Source: JAPOXR01 sp965116115
GTDB lineage: Bacteria; Pseudomonadota; Alphaproteobacteria; Rhodobacterales; Rhodobacteraceae
NCBI GenBank assembly: GCA_965116115.1
Contig: OZ220486.1
Location: forward strand, 1,302,001-1,366,000
Length of the DNA: 64,000 nucleotides
Reading direction: 5' to 3'
In this document: piece after piece, positions 54,347 through 62,740 of the stretch
How the letters are laid out: every line of letters starts with the position of its first letter
Numbering within the stretch: position 1 is the stretch's first letter
The notes under the pieces: model-generated
Told to the model about the DNA's origin: nothing
What the model saw: the letters and a program-made list of their open reading frames with translations, nothing else
Databases searched by the model: none
Position numbers and translations under genes: made by a program

Positions 54347-56129
54347 GTAACTAGTCAGGTAGATTTTTTCGCTTGATTCTGTTTTGTCCGTGTGATTGAA
54401 TCCTTCGTCAAGAAATTAAGAAACGACATTGAGCGGAACGGCGCAAGCCGCGGATACGCAGGGTATGAGTTCAGATCATTTTTCAGCGGAGCGGGTCCGA
54501 TGACCGGCGGCATTCCGGCGGCGGCGCGGGACAGGACCGCCGATCCGTTTTTCGGCCGAGCCGGTCTCAAGGCGGGACTTGCCGCCGACCGTGACGCGAT
54601 TGCCGCCGAGCGTGATGCTGCCGTTGCCGAGCGTGATGCTGCCGTTGCCGAGCGCGATGCTGCCGTTGCCGGGCGTGATGAAGCCGCCGCGGCGCTTGCG
54701 GCTGCGCAGGGTCGCGTTTCCGAGCTTGAGCGGCGGCTGTTAACGAACAGCGGCAACAGTCATAAGCCGCCGTCGAGCGACGGGTTTTCCAAGCCGGCGC
54801 CGAAGAGAAAAGCTTCGTCGGGGCGGAGGCCGGGCGGGCAGCCGGGTCATAAGGGAACGACGATGAGTCTTGTCGAGACCCCGGACAGGGTCGAGGATCA
54901 TCATCCCGATACCTGCCGCGGATGCGGCGCGTCCCTCGCCGGTGCGGCATCGGAGGGGTATGTCCGGCGGCAGGTCGCGGACATCCCGCCGGTTGCGCTT
55001 GAGATCGTTGAACACCGGGTTCACAGGGCGGTCTGCTCCGGCTGCGGGGCGGTGAGCGCGGGCCGTTTTCCGGAGGGCGTGAAGGCCCCGGCGCAGTACG
55101 GTCCGGGGGTGCGTTCGACGGTGCGTTACCTGTCGGCGGCGCAGATGATCCCGCGCCGGCGGCTGGCCGGGACGATGAGAGACCTGTTCGGCGCATCCTT
55201 GTCTCCGGGAACGGTTTCCGCTTTGCTTGACAGCGGCGCCGGGAAATTTTCCGGCTTCGCCGGGCATGTCGGCGCGGCGGCGGCGAGGGCCGCCGTCAAG
55301 CACATGGATGAGACCGGGGTCCGCGTCGACGGCAAGCTCCGCTGGATACACGTCGTCTGCACGGAGCTTCTCAGTTTTTTCCGTCTCGGCGAAAGCCGCG
55401 GCGATGCAGCCATGGGCGCGACCGGCATCGCGGTTCATGACTTTTGGAAACCCTGCGGGAATATAGCCGGGGTGAGCCATGCGCACTGTATCCCTCACAT
55501 CCTGAGGGAACTTGAAGCTCTGACGGAGTTTCACGGCGAGGCCTGGTCGGCGGAGATGAGCGAGCTGCTTCAAAGCGCCGTGCATGAGGACAACGAGGCG
55601 GCCCGCGCCGGGAAACCGCTGTCCGCGGAGGCGGCGGACCGGATCGAAAAAGAATATGACAGGATCGTCGCCGACGCCGTCGCCTGGCACGAAGCGCTGC
55701 CGCCGCTGGCCGGCGGGAAGCGGCGCGGGAGACGGAAAAAGCGCAAAGGCCTCAACCTCGTCCTGCGGCTGCGGGATCATCGGGCGGGCGTCCTGATGTT
55801 CACGCGGAACCCGGCGGTGCCGGCGACGAATGAGCAAGCCGAGCGGGACCTGCGGATGCTGAAAGCATATCTGAAAATATCCGGCTGCTATCGGAGCGAG
55901 CGCGGCGCCCGCAACCATGCGGTCCTGCGGACGCTGATCGAGACCGCCCGCAAGCAGGGCCGGCCCGTCCTTGACGCGCTCCGGGCGGATCCGGAGGACC
56001 TGAAACTCCGGCTGGTCGATTCCTGAGGGAGCTCCGCTCCTGAATCCCGTTCCTCTGAAAAACATTCCAATGACCGCCGGCGGCGGATGCCCCCCTTCAG
56101 GGACGCTTGCCGGGTACCTGACTAGTTAC
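54347..56129 (+). mobile_element. IS66-type element, intact
   Basis: 1783 bp with inverted ends GTAACTAGTCAGGTA and TACCTGACTAGTTAC, flanked by the 8-bp duplication CATGCATG (54339-54346 and 56130-56137). The target is itself a palindrome and contains the start codon of the HEPN gene. Confidence 0.9.
54392..56026 (+). CDS. IS66-type transposase, full length
   Basis: 544 aa. After a leader with three near-identical copies of the eight-residue unit RDAAVAE, it has the leucine-zipper-like region, NSGNSHKPPSSDGFSKP, the zinc finger CRGCGASL with CSGCGAVSAGRFP, then the DDE core HMDETGVRVDGKLRWIHVV, HAHCIPHILRELEAL and PAVPATNEQAERDLRMLKAYLKISGCYRS. No interruption, so possibly active. The real start may be an internal ATG such as the one in GAGPMTGG. 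Confidence 0.88.
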   Translation: MIESFVKKLRNDIERNGASRGYAGYEFRSFFSGAGPMTGGIPAAARDRTADPFFGRAGLKAGLAADRDAIAAERDAAVAERDAAVAERDAAVAGRDEAAAALAAAQGRVSELERRLLTNSGNSHKPPSSDGFSKPAPKRKASSGRRPGGQPGHKGTTMSLVETPDRVEDHHPDTCRGCGASLAGAASEGYVRRQVADIPPVALEIVEHRVHRAVCSGCGAVSAGRFPEGVKAPAQYGPGVRSTVRYLSAAQMIPRRRLAGTMRDLFGASLSPGTVSALLDSGAGKFSGFAGHVGAAAARAAVKHMDETGVRVDGKLRWIHVVCTELLSFFRLGESRGDAAMGATGIAVHDFWKPCGNIAGVSHAHCIPHILRELEALTEFHGEAWSAEMSELLQSAVHEDNEAARAGKPLSAEAADRIEKEYDRIVADAVAWHEALPPLAGGKRRGRRKKRKGLNLVLRLRDHRAGVLMFTRNPAVPATNEQAERDLRMLKAYLKISGCYRSERGARNHAVLRTLIETARKQGRPVLDALRADPEDLKLRLVDS

Positions 56130-56166
56130 CATGCATGAAGGTGTTTCGCCAAGTCCCGGTCCTGGA

Positions 56167-56475
56167 TCATGTGTGCAGTGCCTGCATGCGCTGTTTCACA
56201 ACCGTCCGTTTGCGTTGTGCTTGCGCGAGTTCGTAGCTCGCCTGCATACGCATCCAGTGGTCGGCCGTGCCCAGCCGATCTCCTCCAGTGCCAGCACCAT
56301 CTTTGCCGATACCCCCGCCTTGCCGTTCATCAGGCGCGAGAGGGTCACGCGCTCGCAGCCGAGCCGCCGTTCCGGTCACATTCCCGCCTGCTTCGCCTAT
56401 GCTTTCGCGGATTAATTCGCCCAGATGCGGCGGGTTCAGCATCGGTCCGCCGCGTTCGCTCGCAATATCGTTCAT
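56167..56475 (-). pseudogene. higA: HigA-like antitoxin with two compensating frameshifts
   Basis: The N-terminus (LNPPHLGELIRESIGEAG) and C-terminus (TADHWMRMQASYELAQAQRKR) are HigA-like. The middle, RARDPLAPDERQGGG, is not; in the next frame the same bases read LGCERVTLSRLMNGKAGVSAK, the XRE helix-turn-helix. Two opposite indels about 85 bases apart have thus swapped the DNA-binding helix for nonsense while keeping the frame open. Follows the higB remnant by about 20 bases. Confidence 0.75.
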
Positions 56476-56494
56476 AGTCGGAACTCCCCTTTCT

Positions 56495-56768
56495 CAGTGG
56501 CAGTCAATTAAATCCACATCCACGGCCTCGCCGTCCTTGAAGCGGAACACCACGCGCTAGTTGCCGGAAACGCGAACGTTCCACTGACCCGCGCGGTCGC
56601 CCTTCAGGGGATGCAGACGAATGCCTGGCGTGGCGGCACTTAGGTGCATTGCCTCTTGCAGGTGGAACAGGATGCGCCGAAGCCGCAGTGCCAGACAGGC
56701 AGGCAACTATGCGGTATCGTTGCGTTCATGCGATGCTCGCAGACCCTTATGTCTGATCCGCATGATTT
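56495..56768 (-). pseudogene. higB: HigB/RelE-like toxin with nonsense codons
   Basis: Minus strand: RHKGLRASHERNDTA-stop, then LALRLRRILFHLQEAMHLS, LHPLKGDRAGQWNVRVSGN-stop-RVVFRFKDGEAVDVDLIDCH. HigB/RelE toxins read NWRVVFRF, so the second stop is TGG to TAG. The toxin precedes its antitoxin, the usual higBA order. Both genes are dead, so the module no longer needs an antitoxin. Confidence 0.75.
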
Positions 56769-56769
56769 T

Positions 56770-57374
56770 CTGTGGCGCATCACGCTGCGCGATGCAAGCG
56801 GCTGCCAGAAATTTCTGTCGTCTGCCCGACCCTTCCAGCCCCTTGACCGATGTACTCCACAGGGTCAAATAGTGAGAAATGAAACCGGTCGCCGAGACCC
56901 CGACCTCAACTGGCCGGCAAATCAGAATACGCCGGATACGGCCAAATAATGCAACGATTATAATGCGATGTAAAGACACGCTGAGGATGCGGAGCAAGCG
57001 GCACAGCCGTTGACGATCCTGTGCCGTACGGTTCTCGGCCCCGCCTGAAGCCTTCCTTGGAAACAGCCGCGCACTCTTCCTCGTCCTGAAACCCCGCGAG
57101 ACTTTTCCAGAACCTCGTGCACCGCGAGTCAACCCCGGCGGTCATCCCGGTTCCGGTGAAAGCTGATCCGGCTGAATCCCGCCGCGTCCGCCCGGCTGCC
57201 GTTTCCGTGGAAGGCAGCGGAGAACAGCCTTTCAATCGCGCCCGCTCCGGGGCTGTCCGCCCGCCGCGCGCCGGAACTGAGCGCGGAGCCTTGCCGGAGC
57301 GGACGGCGAGCCGGGCCGTGCGGGGAGTTTCCCGCCGGCCGCGCGCCGAGGACTGGGAGCGGGCGGGTTTTCCG
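56770..57374. other. No recognisable gene
   Basis: About 600 bases between higB and the Rpn gene. Frames on both strands are long because of high GC content but have no recognised motif or ribosome site. Confidence 0.45.
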
Positions 57375-58409
57375 TCAGTGGGACGCGCGCCCGGCGAAGA
57401 CCGCCGCGAGATCGGGGGCGTCGATGGCGGTGTCGAACCAAGTCTCGATCTCAGCGGTCCCGGCAGCGTCGATGCGCGCCCGGACATCGCGGGGCAGGGG
57501 GCCGAACCGCCGGTCCAGCAGGCGCTCCAAGGCCTCGGCCCTGCCTTTTTCCAGTCCCGCGGTCATGCCTTTTTCCAGTCCCGCGGTCATGCCTTTTTCC
57601 AGTCCCGCGGTCATGCCGGCGGCTCTGCCGCGTTCTTCTCCCTGTTTCAACCAGACTTGGGCTGCGGTTCCCATGATGGCCTCCATCTTTTCGGGGTCAG
57701 CGCAGATCCGCCGGATCGCGGCCTTGATGCGCTCCGGCGTCAGGCTGAGCTGCTCAACGATGTACATCGCCACATAGCGTCCGAACTCGGTGTCGTCAAC
57801 CGCCGCGACCGCCGTGTCCGCTTCGGCGTCGGTGATGTCGTCCGCGAAAGCCCGGCCCATGGCGAGCAGCGCGCCGCCGACCTCCGGGGAGCGGGAGAGG
57901 TTTTCCGGGGCGATGCGCGGGAGGTCGTGGAGCGTGTAGCTGCCGAAGGCGCGGGCGAGATGTCCGAGCCCCTCGGGGGCGTCGATCATCTCCTGTATGG
58001 AGAGCGGCGCGGTCCATTCCCGGGGGCCGTTGAAGAAGACCATCGGGATCACCAGCGGCAGCCGCCCGGGAGGCAGTCCGCCGCTCTCCGCTTCCATGGT
58101 CCACAGACGCAGTATGTAACGCATCAGCTGGAGCGGCGCGAGGAGGTCGGAGCGCGCCTTGTGTTCGAGCAGGACGTAGATCCTCGCGGTGCCGCCGTCC
58201 TTCGTCCGCACGCGGAAAATCGCGTCCGCCTGCGTGCTCCTGCCCTCGCCGTCGACGGCGGTTCCCTCGACATGTTCCGGCGGTCGGCCGAGATCGAGGC
58301 GCTCGGCGACTTCCGGCGGCAGGTAATCGGCGAGGAGGACGGCGACGCGTCCGGGATCGGAGACGAGCAGGCGGAACAGGGCGTCGTGCGGTGTCGAAGG
58401 CAGGGGCAT
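57375..58409 (-). CDS. Rpn-family PD-(D/E)XK nuclease with tandem repeat
   Basis: 344 aa. MPLPSTPHDALFRLLVSDP starts the Rpn/YhgA-like fold; TQADAIFRV and IYVLLEHKARSD give the D...ExK nuclease motif. VVLIPMVFFNGP-like sequence follows. Residues near 275-298 contain the unit GMTAGLEK three times (24-bp DNA repeats at about 57545-57615), which could vary in number. The C-terminus RAEALERLLDRRFGPLP is the DUF4351-like tail. Rpn proteins promote recombination and some act as DNA endonucleases. Frame intact. Confidence 0.85.
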   Translation of the reverse strand: MPLPSTPHDALFRLLVSDPGRVAVLLADYLPPEVAERLDLGRPPEHVEGTAVDGEGRSTQADAIFRVRTKDGGTARIYVLLEHKARSDLLAPLQLMRYILRLWTMEAESGGLPPGRLPLVIPMVFFNGPREWTAPLSIQEMIDAPEGLGHLARAFGSYTLHDLPRIAPENLSRSPEVGGALLAMGRAFADDITDAEADTAVAAVDDTEFGRYVAMYIVEQLSLTPERIKAAIRRICADPEKMEAIMGTAAQVWLKQGEERGRAAGMTAGLEKGMTAGLEKGMTAGLEKGRAEALERLLDRRFGPLPRDVRARIDAAGTAEIETWFDTAIDAPDLAAVFAGRASH

Positions 58410-58887
58410 TCGGAATCCCGGGCAGTTAGGTCGGTCTGCTCTTTAACGGAAACCGCCGGCCGTGACCAACGCGGCGGCTGTGAAAAATGCATCTTTATCA
58501 CCCGTTCGCCGTTTCCGGTTCCGATGAAATCTGTGGATGCGCACCTATCGAACCTGTCTTGAATTGCCTGTCTGTCATATACTGAGGCTGATCCCGAAGC
58601 TTTGTCGAGACCACGGCTGCACACCAAATTTTCCGCGTTTTCCCGCCGCGTTATGACACTTAACAGATCTGCTTTCAGAAACTGCCGGGCTGCTCGGAGA
58701 ACATTAACTTGGTTAGCAACGTCCGTTGCGTCGATCACCCCGATACTTGACTGGTTGTACGTTGTCCTAGAGGTATAACTCAGATATACGCGGTTAGACT
58801 GAAGACGTATTGCTTCAAAATTTTGCTTTCGGGCTGAAGTCGAGGGCAGCGAAGATGCACTGTCGGGTGTTCTATCGCGTGCAGAAA
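58410..58887. other. No recognisable gene
   Basis: About 480 bases upstream of IS256 copy C, of lower GC than the surroundings, without a confident gene on either strand. It contains the Rpn promoter region. Confidence 0.45.
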
Positions 58888-58895
58888 AAATTGTG

Positions 58896-60329
58896 GGGAT
58901 GTCCCGCTTGGTGTTGAAACCCGCAGGAGCGATGCTGCCGGTCGGCTATCTACGCGGCGTCCTTGAGCCGGTCAAGCCGATTCTTTCGACGATGTTCGAT
59001 GAGAGCCTGTTTGAGAACGGGCAGCTGCCTGTACGCCTTGATGCGGCGGAAACCCTTCTCGGCCTCCATCATGCCGGCGGCGGTCCATCTCAAAGCCATG
59101 CCGGCGTTCCTCCAGCGCTTCACGTTGCGACAGACCTGCCGGACCGTGCTGTTCATCGACTCGATGATGTTCGTGCTCGCCAGCGACCGCCGCAGCTCTA
59201 ACGGCAGGCCGAGCCGGGAGACGGTCAGGACCTCGTCCAGGCCCTCAAGTATCGACCGGGAGACATCCGGCGCCTCCTGTTCGAACCGCCGGGCCATGCT
59301 GCGCATCAGCCGCTCGGCCTTGTCGGCGTCATCAAGTTCCCAGGCCTGTCTGAGCGTCCGCCGCACGGCGGCGTGATGTTCCGCGGCGAGACGGTCGGTG
59401 ATGTTGCGGCCCTTGTGAACCTGGCAGCGCTGAACAGGGATGTCCGCGCCGAAAGTGCGCCGGACCGCCTTGCTGAGCGCCCTGGCTCCGTCGACGATGA
59501 ACAGATAACAGCCCTCCGGATCAAGCCCGCGCCCGATCAGATCATCAAGCAGAGCCTGCACCGTCGCAGCATTCTCCGTCGCGCCCTCGATGACGCCCAA
59601 GGGACGCTTACGCCCGGACGCGTCAATGCCGACCGCCCCGATCATCAGCAGGCGGTCGCTCAGATGCAGCCCGTCGATCTGAACCGCGACGAGATCAAGT
59701 TCCGACAGATCGGAAGTCATCCACTCATCAAACTTCGCCTGCGTCAGAGCCTTGAACCGGCGGGACACGGCTGATTTCGACAGCCCGCAGCCCGCCCCGC
59801 AGGGAACCCCGGCCTCCGGAATCCTCACCGCCCGGCGGAACTTGCGGGTCGCTACATTCGCCGTCATCAGGTTCACTGCCCATTGATCAAGATAGCCGTC
59901 CGCGGAGATCTCTTCCCAGCTCGGCAGGGACATCTCCTTGCCCGCAGCCTTGCAGCGGAGCCGCGGACGGTCGATGCCGACCTTGCCGCCGTGGAACCCG
60001 ACCTGGGAGCGCGCATGTCCCCAGCGGTGCCCCGGCTTGTCGGGAGAATGACTGTAACGCTTCCCGGCCAGCCGTTCGGCGTCCTCGTCCATCATCTGCC
60101 GCAGATACGCGATGCCCGTCGTCAGGCAGAATTTCTCGAAACTCTCGGTCACGTCTTCGTACGCCTCTTCGACGAGCGCGTTGATGTTCGAAGCGCTGGC
60201 GGAGGCGCCGGGGAATGTGCTGATGGTCTTCATGGCATTGCTTCCTTTTCTTCAAAAAATCCCCGGGCTGATGCTCGGGGCAGAGGCAACACCGCCTGTA
60301 TCAAATTCAACACCAAGTGGGACATCCCC
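58896..60329 (-). mobile_element. IS256-family element, copy C, intact
   Basis: 1434 bp with ends GGGGATGTCCCG and complement of GGGGATGTCCCA, flanked by AAAATTGT at 58888-58895 and 60330-60337 (8-bp duplication). Contains the only uninterrupted IS256 transposase in the window. Confidence 0.92.
58950..60233 (-). CDS. IS256 transposase, full length
   Basis: 427 aa. MKTISTFPGASASASNINAL leader, LPSWEEISADGYLDQWAVNLM, VAVQIDGLHLSDRLLMIGAVG with the first Asp, LFIVDGARALSKAVRRTFG with the second, CQVHKGRNITDRLA, and STNIIESMNSTVRQVCRN with the Glu. Complete Mutator-type transposase, likely active and able to mobilise copies A and B in trans. Confidence 0.93.
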   Translation of the reverse strand: MKTISTFPGASASASNINALVEEAYEDVTESFEKFCLTTGIAYLRQMMDEDAERLAGKRYSHSPDKPGHRWGHARSQVGFHGGKVGIDRPRLRCKAAGKEMSLPSWEEISADGYLDQWAVNLMTANVATRKFRRAVRIPEAGVPCGAGCGLSKSAVSRRFKALTQAKFDEWMTSDLSELDLVAVQIDGLHLSDRLLMIGAVGIDASGRKRPLGVIEGATENAATVQALLDDLIGRGLDPEGCYLFIVDGARALSKAVRRTFGADIPVQRCQVHKGRNITDRLAAEHHAAVRRTLRQAWELDDADKAERLMRSMARRFEQEAPDVSRSILEGLDEVLTVSRLGLPLELRRSLASTNIIESMNSTVRQVCRNVKRWRNAGMALRWTAAGMMEAEKGFRRIKAYRQLPVLKQALIEHRRKNRLDRLKDAA

Positions 60330-60472
60330 AAAATTGTTCATGCTTCATGTTTTCTGGTTTTCGGCCGCCGGGATATCTCTGGCAAATTTGCTGCGAAGGT
60401 TCTGTATCCGGGTTGGACGCACAGACGTACTCCCGCTATGGTCGTGGCCGGGAACAGAATAGGAGATGCCGC

Positions 60473-61720
60473 TTGACGGAAGAGTTCGACAGAGACGGAC
60501 TCCGGGATTTCGTCGCTGGTGGTGAAAAATCGCCGCCGCCGGTCTTCGTCGGACGGAAGGAAGCGATCGCGGATATCGAGGCGGCAGCAAGATCGGCTTG
60601 GCGGCCCGGTCGGAGCCACGGAACGCCCGGGGCCACAAGAATTCTCCAAGGTGCGCCGGGGGCGGGAAAGAGTTCGATTCTGGCAGAGATGGATTCATGG
60701 CGCCGCGCCGCGCCCATACGCGTTAATACACCGCGGGTCCTGGCTTTATCCAGCCAGTGACTGGTCTCGGATATGCCCTCAGTGCTGGCGGCGATGGTCG
60801 CCGCGGGACGGATGGCGCACGGCGAATGGGTCGGCTGGGCCAAGAATGCCGCAGGGCGGCTGTCCGCCTCGGTCGGATTCGCGGGTGTGTCCGTCGAGCT
60901 GGCGCGCGGCACGGAGGAGGCGCCGCCTCATCTGTTTGCCTTGGCAAGGACAGTTCCCCCAAAGAGTTGGGACGCACCGCTGATTGTCGCGGTCGATGAG
61001 GCTCAGCGCCTGCCTCCAGGGACGCATTCGCCGCAGGCTCTCTTTTTTCAAGCGATTCATGACGCGTCTTCTGGCTTACCTCTGACTTTGGTTCTGGCCG
61101 GCCTCGGCGACACGCTGTATCGGGCGCAGGAGATGGGACTCACCCGCGGAATTAAGCAGCACGAGGTCGGACAGCTTGAGGCGGAGGACATCCGCACCCT
61201 GATGACGCGGTTCTGCAGGCGTTTCGGTCTTCGCGCCTCCGGATGTGCGGAGCGGCTTGCGGAGCTTGCCGCTCCGGCCGAGGGCTGGCCCCGGCACTTG
61301 CACTTGACGCTGCAGGCTCTGAGCGAGGAAGCCCTTGCCGCTGATGGCGACCTTGAGAAGACCGACTGGAAGCGCACTGCCGCGCACGCCGCCGGCAGTC
61401 GCCTCCAATACTACCGTGCCCAGCAGAGCCGGGAAATGAAAGCAAGCCGGCGGCTTGTCGGGGCGGTGATGCGGAAACTGAGCGACGACATGAAATGCGA
61501 CGACATCGTTTGGCTGATTGAGGAATGCGCCGCTGACGTGCCGGGGTTCAGGCTTCCGAATGTGATGGATTCCGAAGATTTCTGCCGCCACCTTGTTCAT
61601 CAAGGCGCACTGGAACAGCGTATTGACGATAGCTACCGCTGCCCGATCCCGAGTTTCCGCAGTTTTTTAATCAAAGAGGGCGCGGATCCGGGGCGATCCC
61701 CCGTTCTGTCAAAGGTCTAA
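60473..61720 (+). pseudogene. AAA ATPase with in-frame TGA
   Basis: From TTG 60473 (AGGAG seven bases upstream) the frame reads PPVFVGRKEAIADIEAAARSA, Walker A QGAPGAGKSSILAEM, then RVLALSSQ-stop at 60758-60760 and continues in the same frame as LVSDMPSVLAAMVAAG, Walker B LIVAVDEAQRLPPG, LTLVLAGLGDT and a C-terminal helical part to 61720. A single base change would restore 415 residues. It is of the AAA_16 type, distantly like the 19962 protein. Just outside the target duplication of IS256 copy C. Confidence 0.75.
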
Positions 61721-62290
61721 TAACCGCGTGTTCTGTCCAGAAATGATTCGACGAAGTATTGTCCATAAAAGTCTTGCGGACCCCCGCCCAAGGCGGCGGC
61801 GAGAAAGGGAAACATTGTCGACGAATGCCTGCATTTCATACTTGCCGCAATCGAAAATATCTTCATGGCCGAGCATCTTACGGATCAGCTCATGATTGTT
61901 CGCTAGGCCCTGTACCCAAAAAAGTTGAAGGTCTTGGCTAATATTTGGTATCGTCTGAAGAATCTGCAACAAGATGACGCTAAAGTCCCTTGCTGTCCTT
62001 TAGACGTGAATGCCCGGGCACATGTCAAAACCCAGCGTGACAAGTCAAATTTTTGGGTACAGGGCCTAAGCTGCGCAGCCGGTTAAAATCGCAGTTTGTT
62101 CCCTGCTTGAGAGCGCCGGTTAAGGGAATCGGCCAGAGGCTGTCGCCGGATGACCATCAGGCTAGTCGGCACTGGCAAAGAACTCTTCTTCGAAAATCCG
62201 CTGAAGCCCGCGCCGGTTATGGACATATTAGAGATGCTGCAGACCACCGAGCGCTTTCTCGATGTCGTTCCGCGATTTCGGATCGATTCA
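61709..62290 (-). pseudogene. ISNCY-type transposase remnant, split by a MITE
   Basis: Minus strand: DPKSRNDIEKALGGLQHL-stop, RRGLQRIFEEEFFAS, GALKQGTNCDFNRLRS, then after the MITE LANNHELIRKMLGHEDIFDC and YEMQAFVDNVSLS. Removing the MITE and one TA joins NRLRSLANNHELI exactly. Several stops are present, so the remnant was already decaying. Confidence 0.7.
61906..62066. mobile_element. 161-bp MITE with IS5-like ends
   Basis: Inverted ends GGCCCTGTACCCAAAAA and TTTTTGGGTACAGGGCC with TA on both sides (61904-61905, 62067-62068). No coding potential. The ends resemble the GGCCTGT type of IS427-like elements but belong to no full element in this window. Confidence 0.75.
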
Positions 62291-62400
62291 TGGCAGACGG
62301 CAGCCCGTCGGGTTTCGATCCGGCCTTGTCCCTTCTCTTTATGCGTCTCGGAAAACTGGATGTTTTCAGGGTTTTCAGGGTTCTACTCCTCGGAGTCCGG
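62268..62400 (-). repeat. ISAs1 fragment
   Basis: Matches 13272-13370 of the ISAs1 element with several substitutions (CGTCGGGTTTCGATCCGGCC, then TGCGTCTCGGAAAACTG). Internal piece only. A G13 run is at 62479-62491 and nothing else recognisable lies up to 62740. Confidence 0.65.
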
Positions 62401-62740
62401 AGCGAACGGCTGGAGCGCGGCTTCAATTCATAAAGGGAAAACCTGTTCGGCGCGCATGCGGCGTTCGAACTGCCCGGCGGGGGGGGGGGGGCTGGTCAGG
62501 GCCGGGTTTCGCCCGGTGCGGATACGACGCCCCTTCCTGCCGCTGGGCGCCGACACGAGGAAGGACACGACCGTCGCCGGCATGTGACCGTCTCGAATCG
62601 CCATCTCGATGTGTTCGGGTTCATGCCGGAAGTCACGCTCCGCCATACCACGGGAAGAGCAATATCAATCTGAACAGCTATACGTGGACGGTCTTGGAAC
62701 TCGGCGTGCGACGGTCATTCTGAGCTTATGGAAATTCCGT

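Noticed and set aside
57545..57615. Three 24-bp repeats as a CRISPR array
   Set aside because: Repeats are directly adjacent without spacers and lie in frame inside the Rpn gene.
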